Assembly: GCA_023091735.1 (NCBI GenBank)
Contig: JALKBU010000012.1
Coordinates: 80,987 to 144,986, forward strand
DNA from: Trichomonas tenax
Taxonomy: Eukaryota > Parabasalia > Trichomonadida > Trichomonadidae
Reading direction: 5' to 3'
DNA: 64,000 bases
The notes beneath the pieces were generated by a model. That model was given only the letters and a program-made list of their open reading frames with translations. It ran no database searches and had not been told where the DNA came from. The translations under genes were made by a program, and so were the position numbers. Shown in pieces: positions 53,884 to 63,887 of the stretch (positions are counted from its first letter, which is position 1; every line of letters begins with the position of its first letter).

Positions 53884-54884
53884 CGTCAGTGACCATTATT
53901 TAGACAATTTTTAAAATTTTATATTAGAGTTTGATGCTATAACGTTCGATATTTATTCTCATTTGACAAAATGTTTCTCAAGGTTGGTACACATTGGATT
54001 TTGATACCAAAGGATTTGTTTTGTTATCTTATAGAAAAATATGAAATGATTCAATGCAATATGAAATTTATCACAAATAATCTTGTTAATAGAAATAATA
54101 ACCATGAAAATATCTCCAACAGAACCTATATAATGTTCCTTACGATCTATGATGATTGTTTTGTCATCCATATTGATCATTGTTAAATCTTTTTCTGTAG
54201 AATGAATCAAAGACTATTGAAAAGGAAACTCAATATCCTAAGAAGGAGTGATTCATTTTTTACTCATGTTATGAAGAATACACATCGAAACATCATGAAA
54301 ACATAATATTGTTGGTGAAAAAGTATATTGAATTATGAAATAAAGATCAGCATTGTGATATGTTATGCTGATACTATATGTCTATATTGTAATTGTATAT
54401 AAACGTTTCTAACAATACTTTATAACTTATCATTAGAAAAATTTAGAAAAAAGGAATTTCAGACCTATTTAATAGCAAAATCATCAATACTCTTCAAGCA
54501 TAATCTTTCCATAATAATAAAACAATCCAAAACAATAAAATAAATTTTTCGAATTTATCAAATTAAAAATGACATTCCAACATATCGATAACCGCAAAGC
54601 ACTCATCTCAAAACATGTAATTCTTCAATACTAATAAGGTGATCACGAATAATAAAATTAAACAATTTTGGCGCTTCAGTATTTCCCGACAAAACCTTAT
54701 CGATCGTTTATTTCTTTATGAACATATTGCTGTGAACAAAGTCTCGGCCATTTAAGCGGGTATTTTAAACGTACATATTTTCTAAATTTCGATAATAACG
54801 TCATAAAACGCAATAACAACACCGAAAGAAACCAAAAAGGCCACAAAATGGAAAAACAATTTTTGGCGCCAAAAAACGTGACAA
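53884..54884. other. Divergent spacer
   Basis: 1 kb with two overlapping short frames on opposite strands (about 53959-54210), neither coding-like. The last 60 bp before the methyltransferase gene include GGCGCC and ACGTGACAAATG at the start codon. Confidence 0.5.
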
Positions 54885-56063
54885 ATGTCTACACGCGCGC
54901 TGAAAAATCGCAGAGTCGCGTCCTACAAGTTCTCTGACTCAGATGACTCCAACGACGGCGATTGGCAGCAGGAATCCTCCTCGGATGACGAAGCTCTTCC
55001 AAAAAGAAGAAGGACTCCGCGTAAACAAAGAGATTTCACTTGGGGAGAGAAACCTAGACAGTCAAGGACGGACAAATCCAAGGGAATTCCACTCGGCTTG
55101 ATGGCTTACAACCCACCAGCTAAGTTTGTTACCGATTTCTCGAAAGATGACCTTCATCATTGTCCAGGTGGCGATCCATGCGAGTTCGTTGAATTTTCGA
55201 AGTTGAAGGACATCGTTCTCCGCCCAGAGGAGTACATCAACTCCAAATACAGGGGTGTTAACACATTTTTGACCAACTTTAGACCTGATGACCCAGACAA
55301 GCTCAAATACTTCGGTTATGAGGCAGAACTCGTCAAGACAGACGTCAACGAGATCAGAGCACTTACTGACGAACAGCTTGACGAAGAAATCGAGAAGATT
55401 GAGCTCGAAATTAAGAAGTACGACACAAAAGGAGACTGCACGTGCACCGTAATCCCCGCCTTCGACGAAACAATTAAGAATTCCGCCGCTATATCCTGCG
55501 ATGTCCGTTCATTCCCGTTCGATAAACTCGGCGAAATTACACAGTTCGATGTTATCACGATGGACCCACCGTGGATCATCGCTCAGGCGACAATCACAAG
55601 AGGTGTCGCAATCAATTACGATCAACTCGACAACGATACCATTGGCCAAATCCCACTTCACAAGATTCAGAAGAACGGTTACATCTTCGTGTGGGTTATC
55701 GCTTCGCAACTCGAGAAAGGTATACAGCTCCTCAAGAACTGGGGATACGAATTTCTCACTTATCTCAACTGGGTGAAGATCTCAAAGTACGGCCGTTACA
55801 TGCCTTCTCATGGTTATTATCTCCAGCACAACAAGGAGACAGTGCTTATCGGAAAGAAGGGCAAAGATCCCGAAAACATGCAGGCTGATAAGTTCAACGA
55901 TCTCATCATTCAACAGAGAGGTCTCCGCCAGAGCCATAAACCAGTCGAGATCTACGAATTGATCGAACGCGTATTTCCAAATTCTATGTATTTGGAAATC
56001 TTCGCAAGACCTCACAACCTTCGTGAGGGATGGGTCTCAATGGGTCTCGAAGTTCCAAATTAG
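54885..56063 (+). CDS. MT-A70 family N6-adenine methyltransferase (MTA1/METTL3-like)
   Basis: A 392-residue protein with the catalytic DPPW motif (about residues 226-229, in DVITMDPPWIIAQATITRGVAI) and the rest of the MT-A70 fold: GYIFVWVIASQLEKG, WGYEFLTYLNWVK, GYYLQHNKETVLIGKKG, SHKPVEIYELIERVFP and LEIFARPHNLREGWVSMG. The N-terminal ~70 residues are basic and Ser/Asp-rich and carry likely nuclear signals (PKRRRTPRKQR). The TRGVAI... and GYYLQHNKE blocks look more like ciliate MTA1 (the DNA 6mA enzyme) than animal METTL3, so DNA may be the substrate; mRNA is the alternative. No zinc-finger module of METTL3 is seen. The intact DPPW argues for activity, unlike METTL14-type partners. Confidence 0.93.
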   Translation: MSTRALKNRRVASYKFSDSDDSNDGDWQQESSSDDEALPKRRRTPRKQRDFTWGEKPRQSRTDKSKGIPLGLMAYNPPAKFVTDFSKDDLHHCPGGDPCEFVEFSKLKDIVLRPEEYINSKYRGVNTFLTNFRPDDPDKLKYFGYEAELVKTDVNEIRALTDEQLDEEIEKIELEIKKYDTKGDCTCTVIPAFDETIKNSAAISCDVRSFPFDKLGEITQFDVITMDPPWIIAQATITRGVAINYDQLDNDTIGQIPLHKIQKNGYIFVWVIASQLEKGIQLLKNWGYEFLTYLNWVKISKYGRYMPSHGYYLQHNKETVLIGKKGKDPENMQADKFNDLIIQQRGLRQSHKPVEIYELIERVFPNSMYLEIFARPHNLREGWVSMGLEVPN

Positions 56064-56254
56064 ATATGATTTGTTATTATTATAAAATATATCATCGATC
56101 TTATGAATTTATTAATATTTTTGTCTTTATCAAACATCTTTTTAACTTTGTAGTATTAATTTTTGGTTAAACGGAAAATTAATTTTGGAAAATTTTATAT
56201 TTGAGTTTAATAAGCATTAAACAGGACGTATTTATTTAACATGCAACATTGCCA

Positions 56255-56443
56255 TCAATTCATCATAGAATAGGCATAGGCAACGCTTACAAATGCAAGC
56301 AAAAATAAAATCAATTGAAATAACGACATATGATCGAACGTTTTGAACTCTGATTTAAGGAAACATATTTTCGCGACTAACTCGTGAATCTTCAGTTGGT
56401 TTATTTCGACTTCGTCCAACTCAATTTTGTTTTTTTGATTCAT
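56255..56443 (-). CDS. Tail-anchored microprotein
   Basis: A 62-residue ORF with a charged N-terminal half (NQKNKIELDEVEINQLKIHEL), a short amphipathic stretch and a single C-terminal membrane span LFQLILFLLAFVSVAYAYSMM. This is the form of a tail-anchored ER or mitochondrion-related organelle protein. A TTTACATGTCAAAAAC motif (reading strand) lies within 25 bp of the start, as in front of other genes. No family is recognised. Confidence 0.55.
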   Translation of the reverse strand: MNQKNKIELDEVEINQLKIHELVAKICFLKSEFKTFDHMSLFQLILFLLAFVSVAYAYSMMN

Positions 56444-57113
56444 TTATGTCAGTTTTGTTTTTGACATGTAAATATACATTTTTGACGCAAATTAGTATTC
56501 TCGATTTTTTTTTTCATCAGAGCATCATCATTTTGCGATTTTATAGAAAATATCTTCTATCCCTTCAACTAGATATCAAGCTACACATATTCATTCCTTT
56601 TTTTCATTTTTTGATCAGTTTCGATGTAGAATAAAAGAGCATAACATACATATGAATGATCTATAATTCAAATAACTCAAACATGATTGTAGTATAGTAT
56701 TAGAGGATCATTTTATAAATTGGAGATATCAGATTTTTATTAGACTTACATCACCTTATTATAACAGATTATTCCATTCAACATAATGCAATTCTAGAGT
56801 TTGATTAGTGGAGAATTTTGTTATATGTTTCAACTGGTATAATATCAGATACATATGAACTCAAATCATTCATTTTTAGCTTTGACATTAAGTGATGTAA
56901 TTTACATCCAATATGATCATCCATTGCATCACATTTACTCCACATAAAGAAGAAAGTTCAGCGCATGATTGTTACCTTTTGTTCATGTTTTCTTTATCTG
57001 TTTTTTCAACAGTCATCAATAAATATTCAAATAATGATTAATTTCATGTGCATTGATCATTAAATCAAGAAAGAAGGAAATATACCAGTGATATATAAAC
57101 AAATACAAACAAT
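56444..57113. other. Spacer
   Basis: AT-rich, no credible gene. It holds the promoter side of the microprotein gene and the 3' side of the kinase gene. Confidence 0.5.
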
Positions 57114-58214
57114 TTATTCATCAAAATTAAACCAAGGATGATTAACTATTTGGTGGCTAGTATAACGCTTCTTTGGATCTCTTTGGAGCACGTGGCTAAA
57201 AAGATCCTGTAATTCCGCAGATATTTTAACATTATCAGGAAAAACGATTTCATTATTTGAAATAACTTGTGATATATGAAAAAAGTGTGTATTCATGATA
57301 TTCTCATCATTGGGCTCAAAGAATGGTAACTTTCCGTAAATCATTAAATATAAAAGAATTCCAAAAGCCCAGCAATCAGCTGGTTTTCCTTCGTAAGGAT
57401 CTCCTGAGCAGATCTCAGGCGAATAGAACACCGGCGTACCCTCTGTGTCTGATAAAAGTTCGTCTGGATTCTGGAGCAGCTTAGAAACAGAGAAATCAGA
57501 TATTCCCACGTGACCATCCTCGAAGCACAATATGTTTTCGGGCTTTAAGTCACGATGTATAACATTAAGAGAATGAAGATAATCTAATCCTGAAGCAATC
57601 TGTCTAAAAACGTTTTTTGCAGCGTTTTCATCAAGCCGTTCTGCATTCCAGCTGCTCTTAGAAAGACTTCCTTTTTCTGCGTAAGGAATGATTAAAACAA
57701 GCGAATTTGTAGGTTGATCGTCCAAAACTTCAACAAGGGAGACTATATTAGGATGTTGACACATGGACATCAGCTTTATTTCATTATATACTTTTTCTAT
57801 CGGTTGGTTTGGCGTCCCAATCTTTTTCTGATATAAATAATTAGGGTCATAGACTTTTGCAGCGTACTGCATATTATTTTCTGTATTGATTACAAGAAAA
57901 ACATCGGAAGCAGAACCGTGGCCGATGTGATATTGAAACTGATATTCTAAAATGCAAGGTTTCTCGACAGGATTGAAGAAACTTGGGTAGTCAGTGATCG
58001 TAAGACATTCAAAAGACATTATTGATGACTGCATGAAACTCTTATCCGTCAAAATCAGTGGAGAAGTGTCTGTTGTTATCATTAAAGAGTCGTCAGTAGT
58101 GATATACAGTGGCTCAACAGGATCATCGCTGGACTCCGGTGGCGCACTGCCGTTTCCGTTCTCGCTGGGTTCTGGAGACGCAGCAACTTGCGCTGCAGAG
58201 TTACCACAACCCAT
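57114..58214 (-). CDS. CaMKK/LKB1-pathway-like serine/threonine kinase, N-terminally lipidated
   Basis: A 366-residue kinase when started at ATG 58212-58214, which gives the N-terminus MGCGNSAA, an N-myristoylation plus palmitoylation signal; the longer frame upstream would hide it. All catalytic elements are present: IGHGSASDV (97-105), AAKVY (Lys120), PIEKVYNEIKLM (helix C), HRDLKPEN (210-217), DFS (230-232, Ser replacing Gly) and GTPVFYSPE (249-257). DFSVSK and VEVLDD are features of the CaMKK/SnAK/Elm1 group, the kinases that phosphorylate AMPK or SNF1. The ~80-residue leader is Ser/Thr/Pro/Asp-rich and unstructured. Membrane anchoring would place an AMPK-activating kinase at the plasma or endomembrane. 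Substrate is inferred from family only. Confidence 0.93.
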   Translation of the reverse strand: MGCGNSAAQVAASPEPSENGNGSAPPESSDDPVEPLYITTDDSLMITTDTSPLILTDKSFMQSSIMSFECLTITDYPSFFNPVEKPCILEYQFQYHIGHGSASDVFLVINTENNMQYAAKVYDPNYLYQKKIGTPNQPIEKVYNEIKLMSMCQHPNIVSLVEVLDDQPTNSLVLIIPYAEKGSLSKSSWNAERLDENAAKNVFRQIASGLDYLHSLNVIHRDLKPENILCFEDGHVGISDFSVSKLLQNPDELLSDTEGTPVFYSPEICSGDPYEGKPADCWAFGILLYLMIYGKLPFFEPNDENIMNTHFFHISQVISNNEIVFPDNVKISAELQDLFSHVLQRDPKKRYTSHQIVNHPWFNFDE

Positions 58215-60529
58215 TAAGAAAAAAAACACGTTTTTCTATCATCTCCCCGGTTTTCGCTTCTGACTTTAAATTCGGGCTCCTTATACTGTATAATACCAGA
58301 ATTCATTAACATTGAACGATTTTAGATTTCTCCAAATTGTAACAATAAAACAGGGAAATACACGGCCTCAAAAATTGCGCATTTTGGACCTATTTTATAT
58401 CTAGTCTCATTTTTAACATCAAAAATCTTCTTTTCATAAATCATAATCACCAAATAATTAGTTTTTAGTCGATTTACTTTGATATTTTCATTTTCAACAA
58501 TTTTTATTGTGCTTTTTGACCTTAAAAACATGATATTTAAATAGCACATTAATAGTGAATGTTATTTATATGGCTGTTTTGTTCATCATCAAAATTGAAT
58601 TTCAAAAGGTGTGGTGAGTAAAAATTACTGATACATAGAGGTTATATTTGCAGCTATACACTTTGGTGACTATGATCGACTTATACGAGAGATTTTAATA
58701 AAATTACTTCTATAGTTTTCAAGATACAAAAATGTACATAATTTGATATAAATTTTTTTAAATTATTTTTTTTCGAGACTTTTAGTTTTTTAAGACTTTG
58801 TAGATGAAATAGAAATGTTTTAAATAATAGGAGTGATTATATAATATAAACAGTATTATAGAAACTTGAGTGCAATCTTGTATAAAGTCATAAAGCTGAA
58901 ATCCCATGCATTGGAAAACAATCTTATATTTATGACGAATGAGAAGATATTACATTAATTTTCTTCATTTGCATGTAATTCATTTAACAATAATCGAAAA
59001 AAAGACATATTTTTACAAAATCTAATTTCATATGGTAAATAGAAACAATGATTTGCTTAAAATAGAAGCATCAGCTGCAGTAACCAGTAGACGGAAACAT
59101 ACTAGATATTCTTTTTTATGCGAAATTTTGTTTAAACGGAATATTCGAATTGAGATCTCAAAAAATGTAGACCAGATTTTCTCTGTACTATAACAGTGTC
59201 ATTACTGTATGTTGTCGTTCATACTGCTTTCAAGCCATGGTCTAGATATCAGTAACATTGATGTTCAAAAAATCAAATTTCATGACGTACTTTTGGAATG
59301 TTAATTACGATGGTAACATCGATGAAAACTTGACGCCAGTCTAAAACGAGAAAATTAAACAAGTATTTTATTTTTGAAGATATCTTAGCAAAAAAGAAGG
59401 AAGCCAGACTAGCTAGAATACCCAATATTACAGTACACCCATGGCCTTATAGCGTCAGCCAAGGCTTGAAGAAAACAACTTGCCATGTAAAATGTCAAAT
59501 GTCAAAAGGCGATAGCGCACTTTTGTCCGACACTCGATATAAAATCTTACGTAAAAGAATCTGAAATGGACTTTTTGTATCATAAATCCATCAATATACA
59601 AAGAGTCTAATTATTCTATATATAAGACGAAGTTAGATTTTTTTATAACGGGAAATATTTTGTTTATCATCGATTTACCCAACATGCGAAACCAATGAAA
59701 TCCTTCTTCAGTGGAATGCATACATGTATTGATATCGCTTAGCAATTGAGATTTGAACAACAAAAACTAAATTTTAACTTAAGTTATTTATGGAGTATAT
59801 TGAATTCATCCTACATATGTTAAATCCAAAAGAAAAAATAGGGATTACTCAATATGTCTCGCGCTGATTGGATAAAATCAGAGAACTGTAAGCACAAACT
59901 TCTCTTTTGATCATAGATGTGTTATATCAATAATAGTCGGAGTTGTTTGGAGGCAGAAATATGGCTTTTTGATTCATAATAGTTTTCTCGATTTAATCAT
60001 CTCATGCAGAATCCAATTCTACAGCAAAATTCATTTATGGTATATAATGTAATGCACAAATATTATATTTAAATCCCGTAATTCCTCAAAATGAAAATAA
60101 CAGTTCTAAAAACTCAATAAAACACAAGATTTTAACGAAAAACATGATCAATATACTACAGGAAGCTAAATTTCATTGCCAAAATAAATACTCAAAATGG
60201 ATACCATTCAATATTTTTGAGAATTCTAATGACCATTGGCATTCTCAATTCTCCGTCATTATAATTTATCGAAAATAACACAATATCTGATATATCCATA
60301 ATATGCAGACCCTATTTTTCATTATAATATCCAAAATGTGAGGAAATTTCGGGAATTATATCATAGAATGCTATGTTTTATTAAGCAAATATAAATAACA
60401 TATCTAAGCCTATTTGCTTTAGCAACGGTGAGCCTTGAAAATATGAGCGGAAATTAATGCAATTTATGGAGAAATTTGATTGAAAAAGTAGAAAAAGTTG
60501 AGCAGTTAATATCTCTAAATACAAACATT
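58215..60529. other. Long non-coding region
   Basis: 2.3 kb of AT-rich DNA with no credible gene, repeat or RNA that I can recognise. The first 100 bp form the promoter side of the kinase gene. A short TGTAAAATGTCAAATGTCAAA stretch near 59485 is a variant of the window-wide motif. Confidence 0.55.
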
Positions 60530-61291
60530 TTATGCACTAATTGGGGAAGGAATTGAAGAAAATATGGGTATAACCATTGGTTGAGGAATTTCATGAATCT
60601 TTGTGAAAGCAGCCCATCTGTCTGCAAATACATCATGTTCCTCTGGTTTCTGTGTTCTATTAAGGAGTGTTTCGACGTCGAGGAACACTCTGCATTTCGG
60701 TGGTTGTTCTGGGAAGTATCTGTCAGCCATTAAGACTTCTCCTGGCGTAACTGTTTTCTCTATAATGCCTACGACTTCTAATATATGAGATATTTGGTAT
60801 AACTTGCAAAGAGTTGTTTTGAATCTGAGATTAACTCTGCTGAGAAACAGAGCGATTTGCTTGATGTCAAGGACTTTCTTGTTCAATGCCAAGAATGATA
60901 ACAAGAACTGATTAGCGAGGTTCGAAATCGTGATGGAATCACTGGTCGGAAAAAGATCTTCCATCTCAGAGTTTGGTGAATACAATGCGTGGCTCTTGGC
61001 AATCATTTCAAGATGTGGTTTGACATTGCATAAACCGAGCCATGTAAAGCAATCGAAATTCGTTTTCGAGCAGCATCCAGCGGCCTCCAAAACGTTGACT
61101 ACATCATAGAACCTTCTCCTCTGGAATCCAAATCTCGTGCAGAGCTGCGAGATTGTGTAATTCTGCTTTGGTTCTATCTCCAAAGTTTCGACTAACATTA
61201 CAATCGAAGCTCTGAAGGAATCAACGCCCTTTGGAAACTGTATAAGCGGCTGGTTGAACTGCACTTGTGGAAAGAACACTGGGTACATCAT
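60530..61291 (-). CDS. E2F-type transcription factor with two winged-helix domains (E2F7/8-like)
   Basis: A 253-residue protein. DNA-binding domain 1 spans ~26-86 with the E2F hallmark QRRRFYDVVNVLEAAG (57-72; usual form RRIYDITNVLEGI). A second, weaker winged helix at ~122-180 ends in LCKLYQISHILEVVGIIEK (161-179), the same helix in diverged form. Two tandem domains without a dimerization or transactivation part is the plan of atypical E2F7/8 or plant DEL factors, which bind as single chains and repress cell-cycle genes. In domain 1 the Arg triplet that contacts DNA is intact. In domain 2 the usual RR is lost (TTLCKLYQ), so its binding may be altered. Confidence 0.85.
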   Translation of the reverse strand: MMYPVFFPQVQFNQPLIQFPKGVDSFRASIVMLVETLEIEPKQNYTISQLCTRFGFQRRRFYDVVNVLEAAGCCSKTNFDCFTWLGLCNVKPHLEMIAKSHALYSPNSEMEDLFPTSDSITISNLANQFLLSFLALNKKVLDIKQIALFLSRVNLRFKTTLCKLYQISHILEVVGIIEKTVTPGEVLMADRYFPEQPPKCRVFLDVETLLNRTQKPEEHDVFADRWAAFTKIHEIPQPMVIPIFSSIPSPISA

Positions 61292-63121
61292 CCCTCTATT
61301 TAAATAAATACCATTTGAGGACTCATTGAATTAGTTTCATCGGTTCCACAAATTGAGAGCCGCTAATTTTTTATGGCATTTAAAAAATTTTTTTTTGAAC
61401 CCACGCATTCAAATTGAAACCAAACAAAACCACAGGAAGTGGATTCTGAGAGTTCTCCATACCCCAAAAACTATCCATGCAGCACATACCAATTGTGCCT
61501 ATTTATTAAAAATCTGGGCATTTACATGGGTAAATCAAAAAATAGATGGACAAACATTGCAGCTGATATATGATATAACAATTGTCGATGAATTTTTTCA
61601 ATGAGAAAACATATTCAATATCAATCATCGTTTTCTCAGCTTTCAATTTTTTAAAGTTGAATATGTAATCAGCACCATATGGTTTGGAATATTTAATAAT
61701 TTGAGCTTTTTTCATATGTTTGGTCAATAATAAATGTGATATAAACATGTTCTATAGCCAATGTATGCATTGTTTTCAAATAAAAATTGTAGACAATTAT
61801 GATGCAATTTGATTTATGGAACAGGAAATGCCAGACAGACATCTGTGGTGTGGGAATCATAGATCACACGTTTTTATCCACGGAAACGATTTAAGAATAT
61901 TATTTTGAATTTTATTTGTTATAATACGACTTTTTATATAGAAAAAACTGTTGTATACATCCATTAAAGTATACTAAACAATAACTCAGCTTTCAGTTTC
62001 ATATTATTTGCCATATTCGAATATATCAAAGCAATCTCAAGAACTCGCTTGCATTCCCAATGAGCAGACGGAATATGTTTATATTTATAGTTTACAGTCG
62101 TCAACTCCAATGGCAATTTCGAATTAAATTTCAGCGAATAAATATTATGAAATGAAAAAATAATTTGAAAAACAAGCAAAACGCAGAATTGCAGATGCCG
62201 TGTAATTACATTACTTTGTGAAAATCTTCGTAAATACCGATAAACCGGCCGCATGCAGCATAAATATGACATTGTTTACTGTCTAACATCGAATTTTGCC
62301 GATTTACAGATCGCGCGCATTGCGAACTCGAAAATCCCCCAAATATTCATTCATTAACCTGCGATACTTAAAATACCACCTGATAAAATTTGATAAACCC
62401 TATCTATTATCACCCCCTTTTTTCTCCCATTTCCCCTGTTTTATCCACGAAAAACACCCCTTTATATTGATTTATACCCCTTTTTAACCATTAATATCCC
62501 TCATTTTTGCGTTCTAACCCTGTATTTTTGGCAGACTTTTTTCGATCGAAAAATGAAAAACCTTTCAAATAACTCGATTGGAAAATAATTTCTATTAATA
62601 TATCACATATAAATTCATTAACCATTTTAATATTATACTGTTATCGCTCAAAATAATAAATGCATGAAATAAATTTCGTGCATTTTGAAGTTTTATATTA
62701 ATATTTTGATTTATCATCATAATGTTGATATTAATCGATTAAAATTATATGATTATAAAATTGCCGCGAAAAAATTGGGGCCATTTTTCAAACGATGGAA
62801 AAGTGTCATTAATTTGCCCGCGAGCAAATTTATGTGCAGAGAAGTTAGAGAGTAGTGCCTTTAACTCCGAAGCGTATCTCACTCAATCTAGTAAAAATGT
62901 TTTGTATAAGAAGGATTAGTACGAAGAGTAGTGCCTTTGTTCTAATTATTTTTTATTTCAATCTCAAAAAGGTTCTCGCTCCGTTTGGCTGATTAACTTA
63001 GCTTCTTGAGATCATACTTTACAGATACCCATATTAAAACTGAATAATAATTAATTACATGGAATTTTAACTCCCCTTGAGAGAGACACTTCCGCCAATA
63101 TGATTGGAGTGTTGATTTTCT
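61292..63121. other. Non-coding region leading to the hairpin block
   Basis: No credible gene. At 62393-62495 the plus strand is pyrimidine-biased with C runs (CCCCC, CCC, CCCC, CCCC, CCCC) in otherwise AT-rich DNA, a possible G-quadruplex on the minus strand. From about 62850 the texture changes: GAGTAGTGCCTTT occurs twice (62850 and 62927), followed by GC-rich words (CTCCGAAGCG, CTCGCTCCG) not seen elsewhere in the window. Confidence 0.5.
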
Positions 63122-63491
63122 GAGTGTGGGTGATATACAGATGGTTCTGCGGACTATTTTGCCACAGCTCCATCTATATATCACTTATACTCGGAGTGAT
63201 TTTCAAAATTTCGGCAATATCTTTGTTATCTAGTCATCTTCATGGTGCTGAAGAGTTAGTAATAAACATTTCGCAGAATCTGCGACTGCGCCGCAGCTCC
63301 GCGAAATGTTAGTATTGTGACACTTTACACGTCAGACCTTGTCAGAGTCAGTGGTGCAAACTTGGGTCTCCCCATGTACAAATTAAAGTTTTCATTTATT
63401 TCAAAACAAACGTTATTATTAATTTTAAAACTTAAGTTAGTAATTAGATGTTCGCAGAATCCACGACTTCGCCGTGGCTTCTCCGAACATC
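63122..63491. repeat. Array of three two-storey GC-rich hairpins
   Basis: Hairpin 1 is at 63122-63192 (outer stem GATATACAGATGG / CCATCTATATATC, inner CTGCGG/CCACAG). Hairpin 2 is at 63265-63310 (outer AACATTTCGC/GCGAAATGTT, inner CTGCG/CGCAG, loop ACTGCGC). Hairpin 3 is at 63447-63491 (outer GATGTTCG/CGAACATC, inner CCACG/CGTGG, loop ACTTCGC). Hairpins 2 and 3 share the CAGAAT left bulge and sit in ~180-bp repeat units that also share GTTAGTAAT and a ...CTTGGGTCTCCCCAT-like stretch. Stem differences are mostly compensatory. Confidence 0.8.
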
Positions 63492-63632
63492 CTTTTAAAT
63501 ATATTTACGACAGAGTTAGTTTTACAAGTTAGGTTCCCCCCATATAGAAAATAAATTTTTGAATTTGCTTACAAAATTAACGTTAATTTTGATTTTGTAA
63601 TTCCTGATTTTATAAAATGTATTCAGTTTTAA

Positions 63633-63887
63633 AAATAATTTATGACTAACTAACTAACTAAGAAAAGAAAGCGAAAGGATTTATGAAGTAAAAAATTTGA
63701 AAAATAATTTTAGTGGTTATGAGAGAAAATTTATTCGTATTTAAAAAAATAATTTATGACTAACTAACTAAGAAAAGAAAGCGAAAACCCCTACGGGGTT
63801 TAGCCGCAGAGCGGCAAGGAATTTATGAAGTAAAAAATTTGAAAAATAATTTTAGTGGTTAAGTGAGAAAATTTATTCGGATTTAAT
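63633..63887. repeat. Two tandem ~110-bp direct repeats, the second with a double hairpin insert
   Basis: Copy 1 is at 63633-63743 and copy 2 at 63744-63887; both run from AATAATTTATGACTAACTAA through GAAAAGAAAGCGAAA to GAGAAAATTTATTCG. Copy 2 alone carries a ~32-bp insert with two adjacent hairpins, AAACCCC/GGGGTTT (63785-63801) and GCCGC/GCGGC (63803-63815). A CTAA microrepeat differs in number between the copies. Copy 2 overlaps the stop codon of the tail-fibre-like gene. Confidence 0.8.

Noticed and set aside
63124..63532. Short plus-strand ORFs across the hairpin array
   Set aside because: They read through the palindromes and share residues only because the DNA repeats; no start context or domain.
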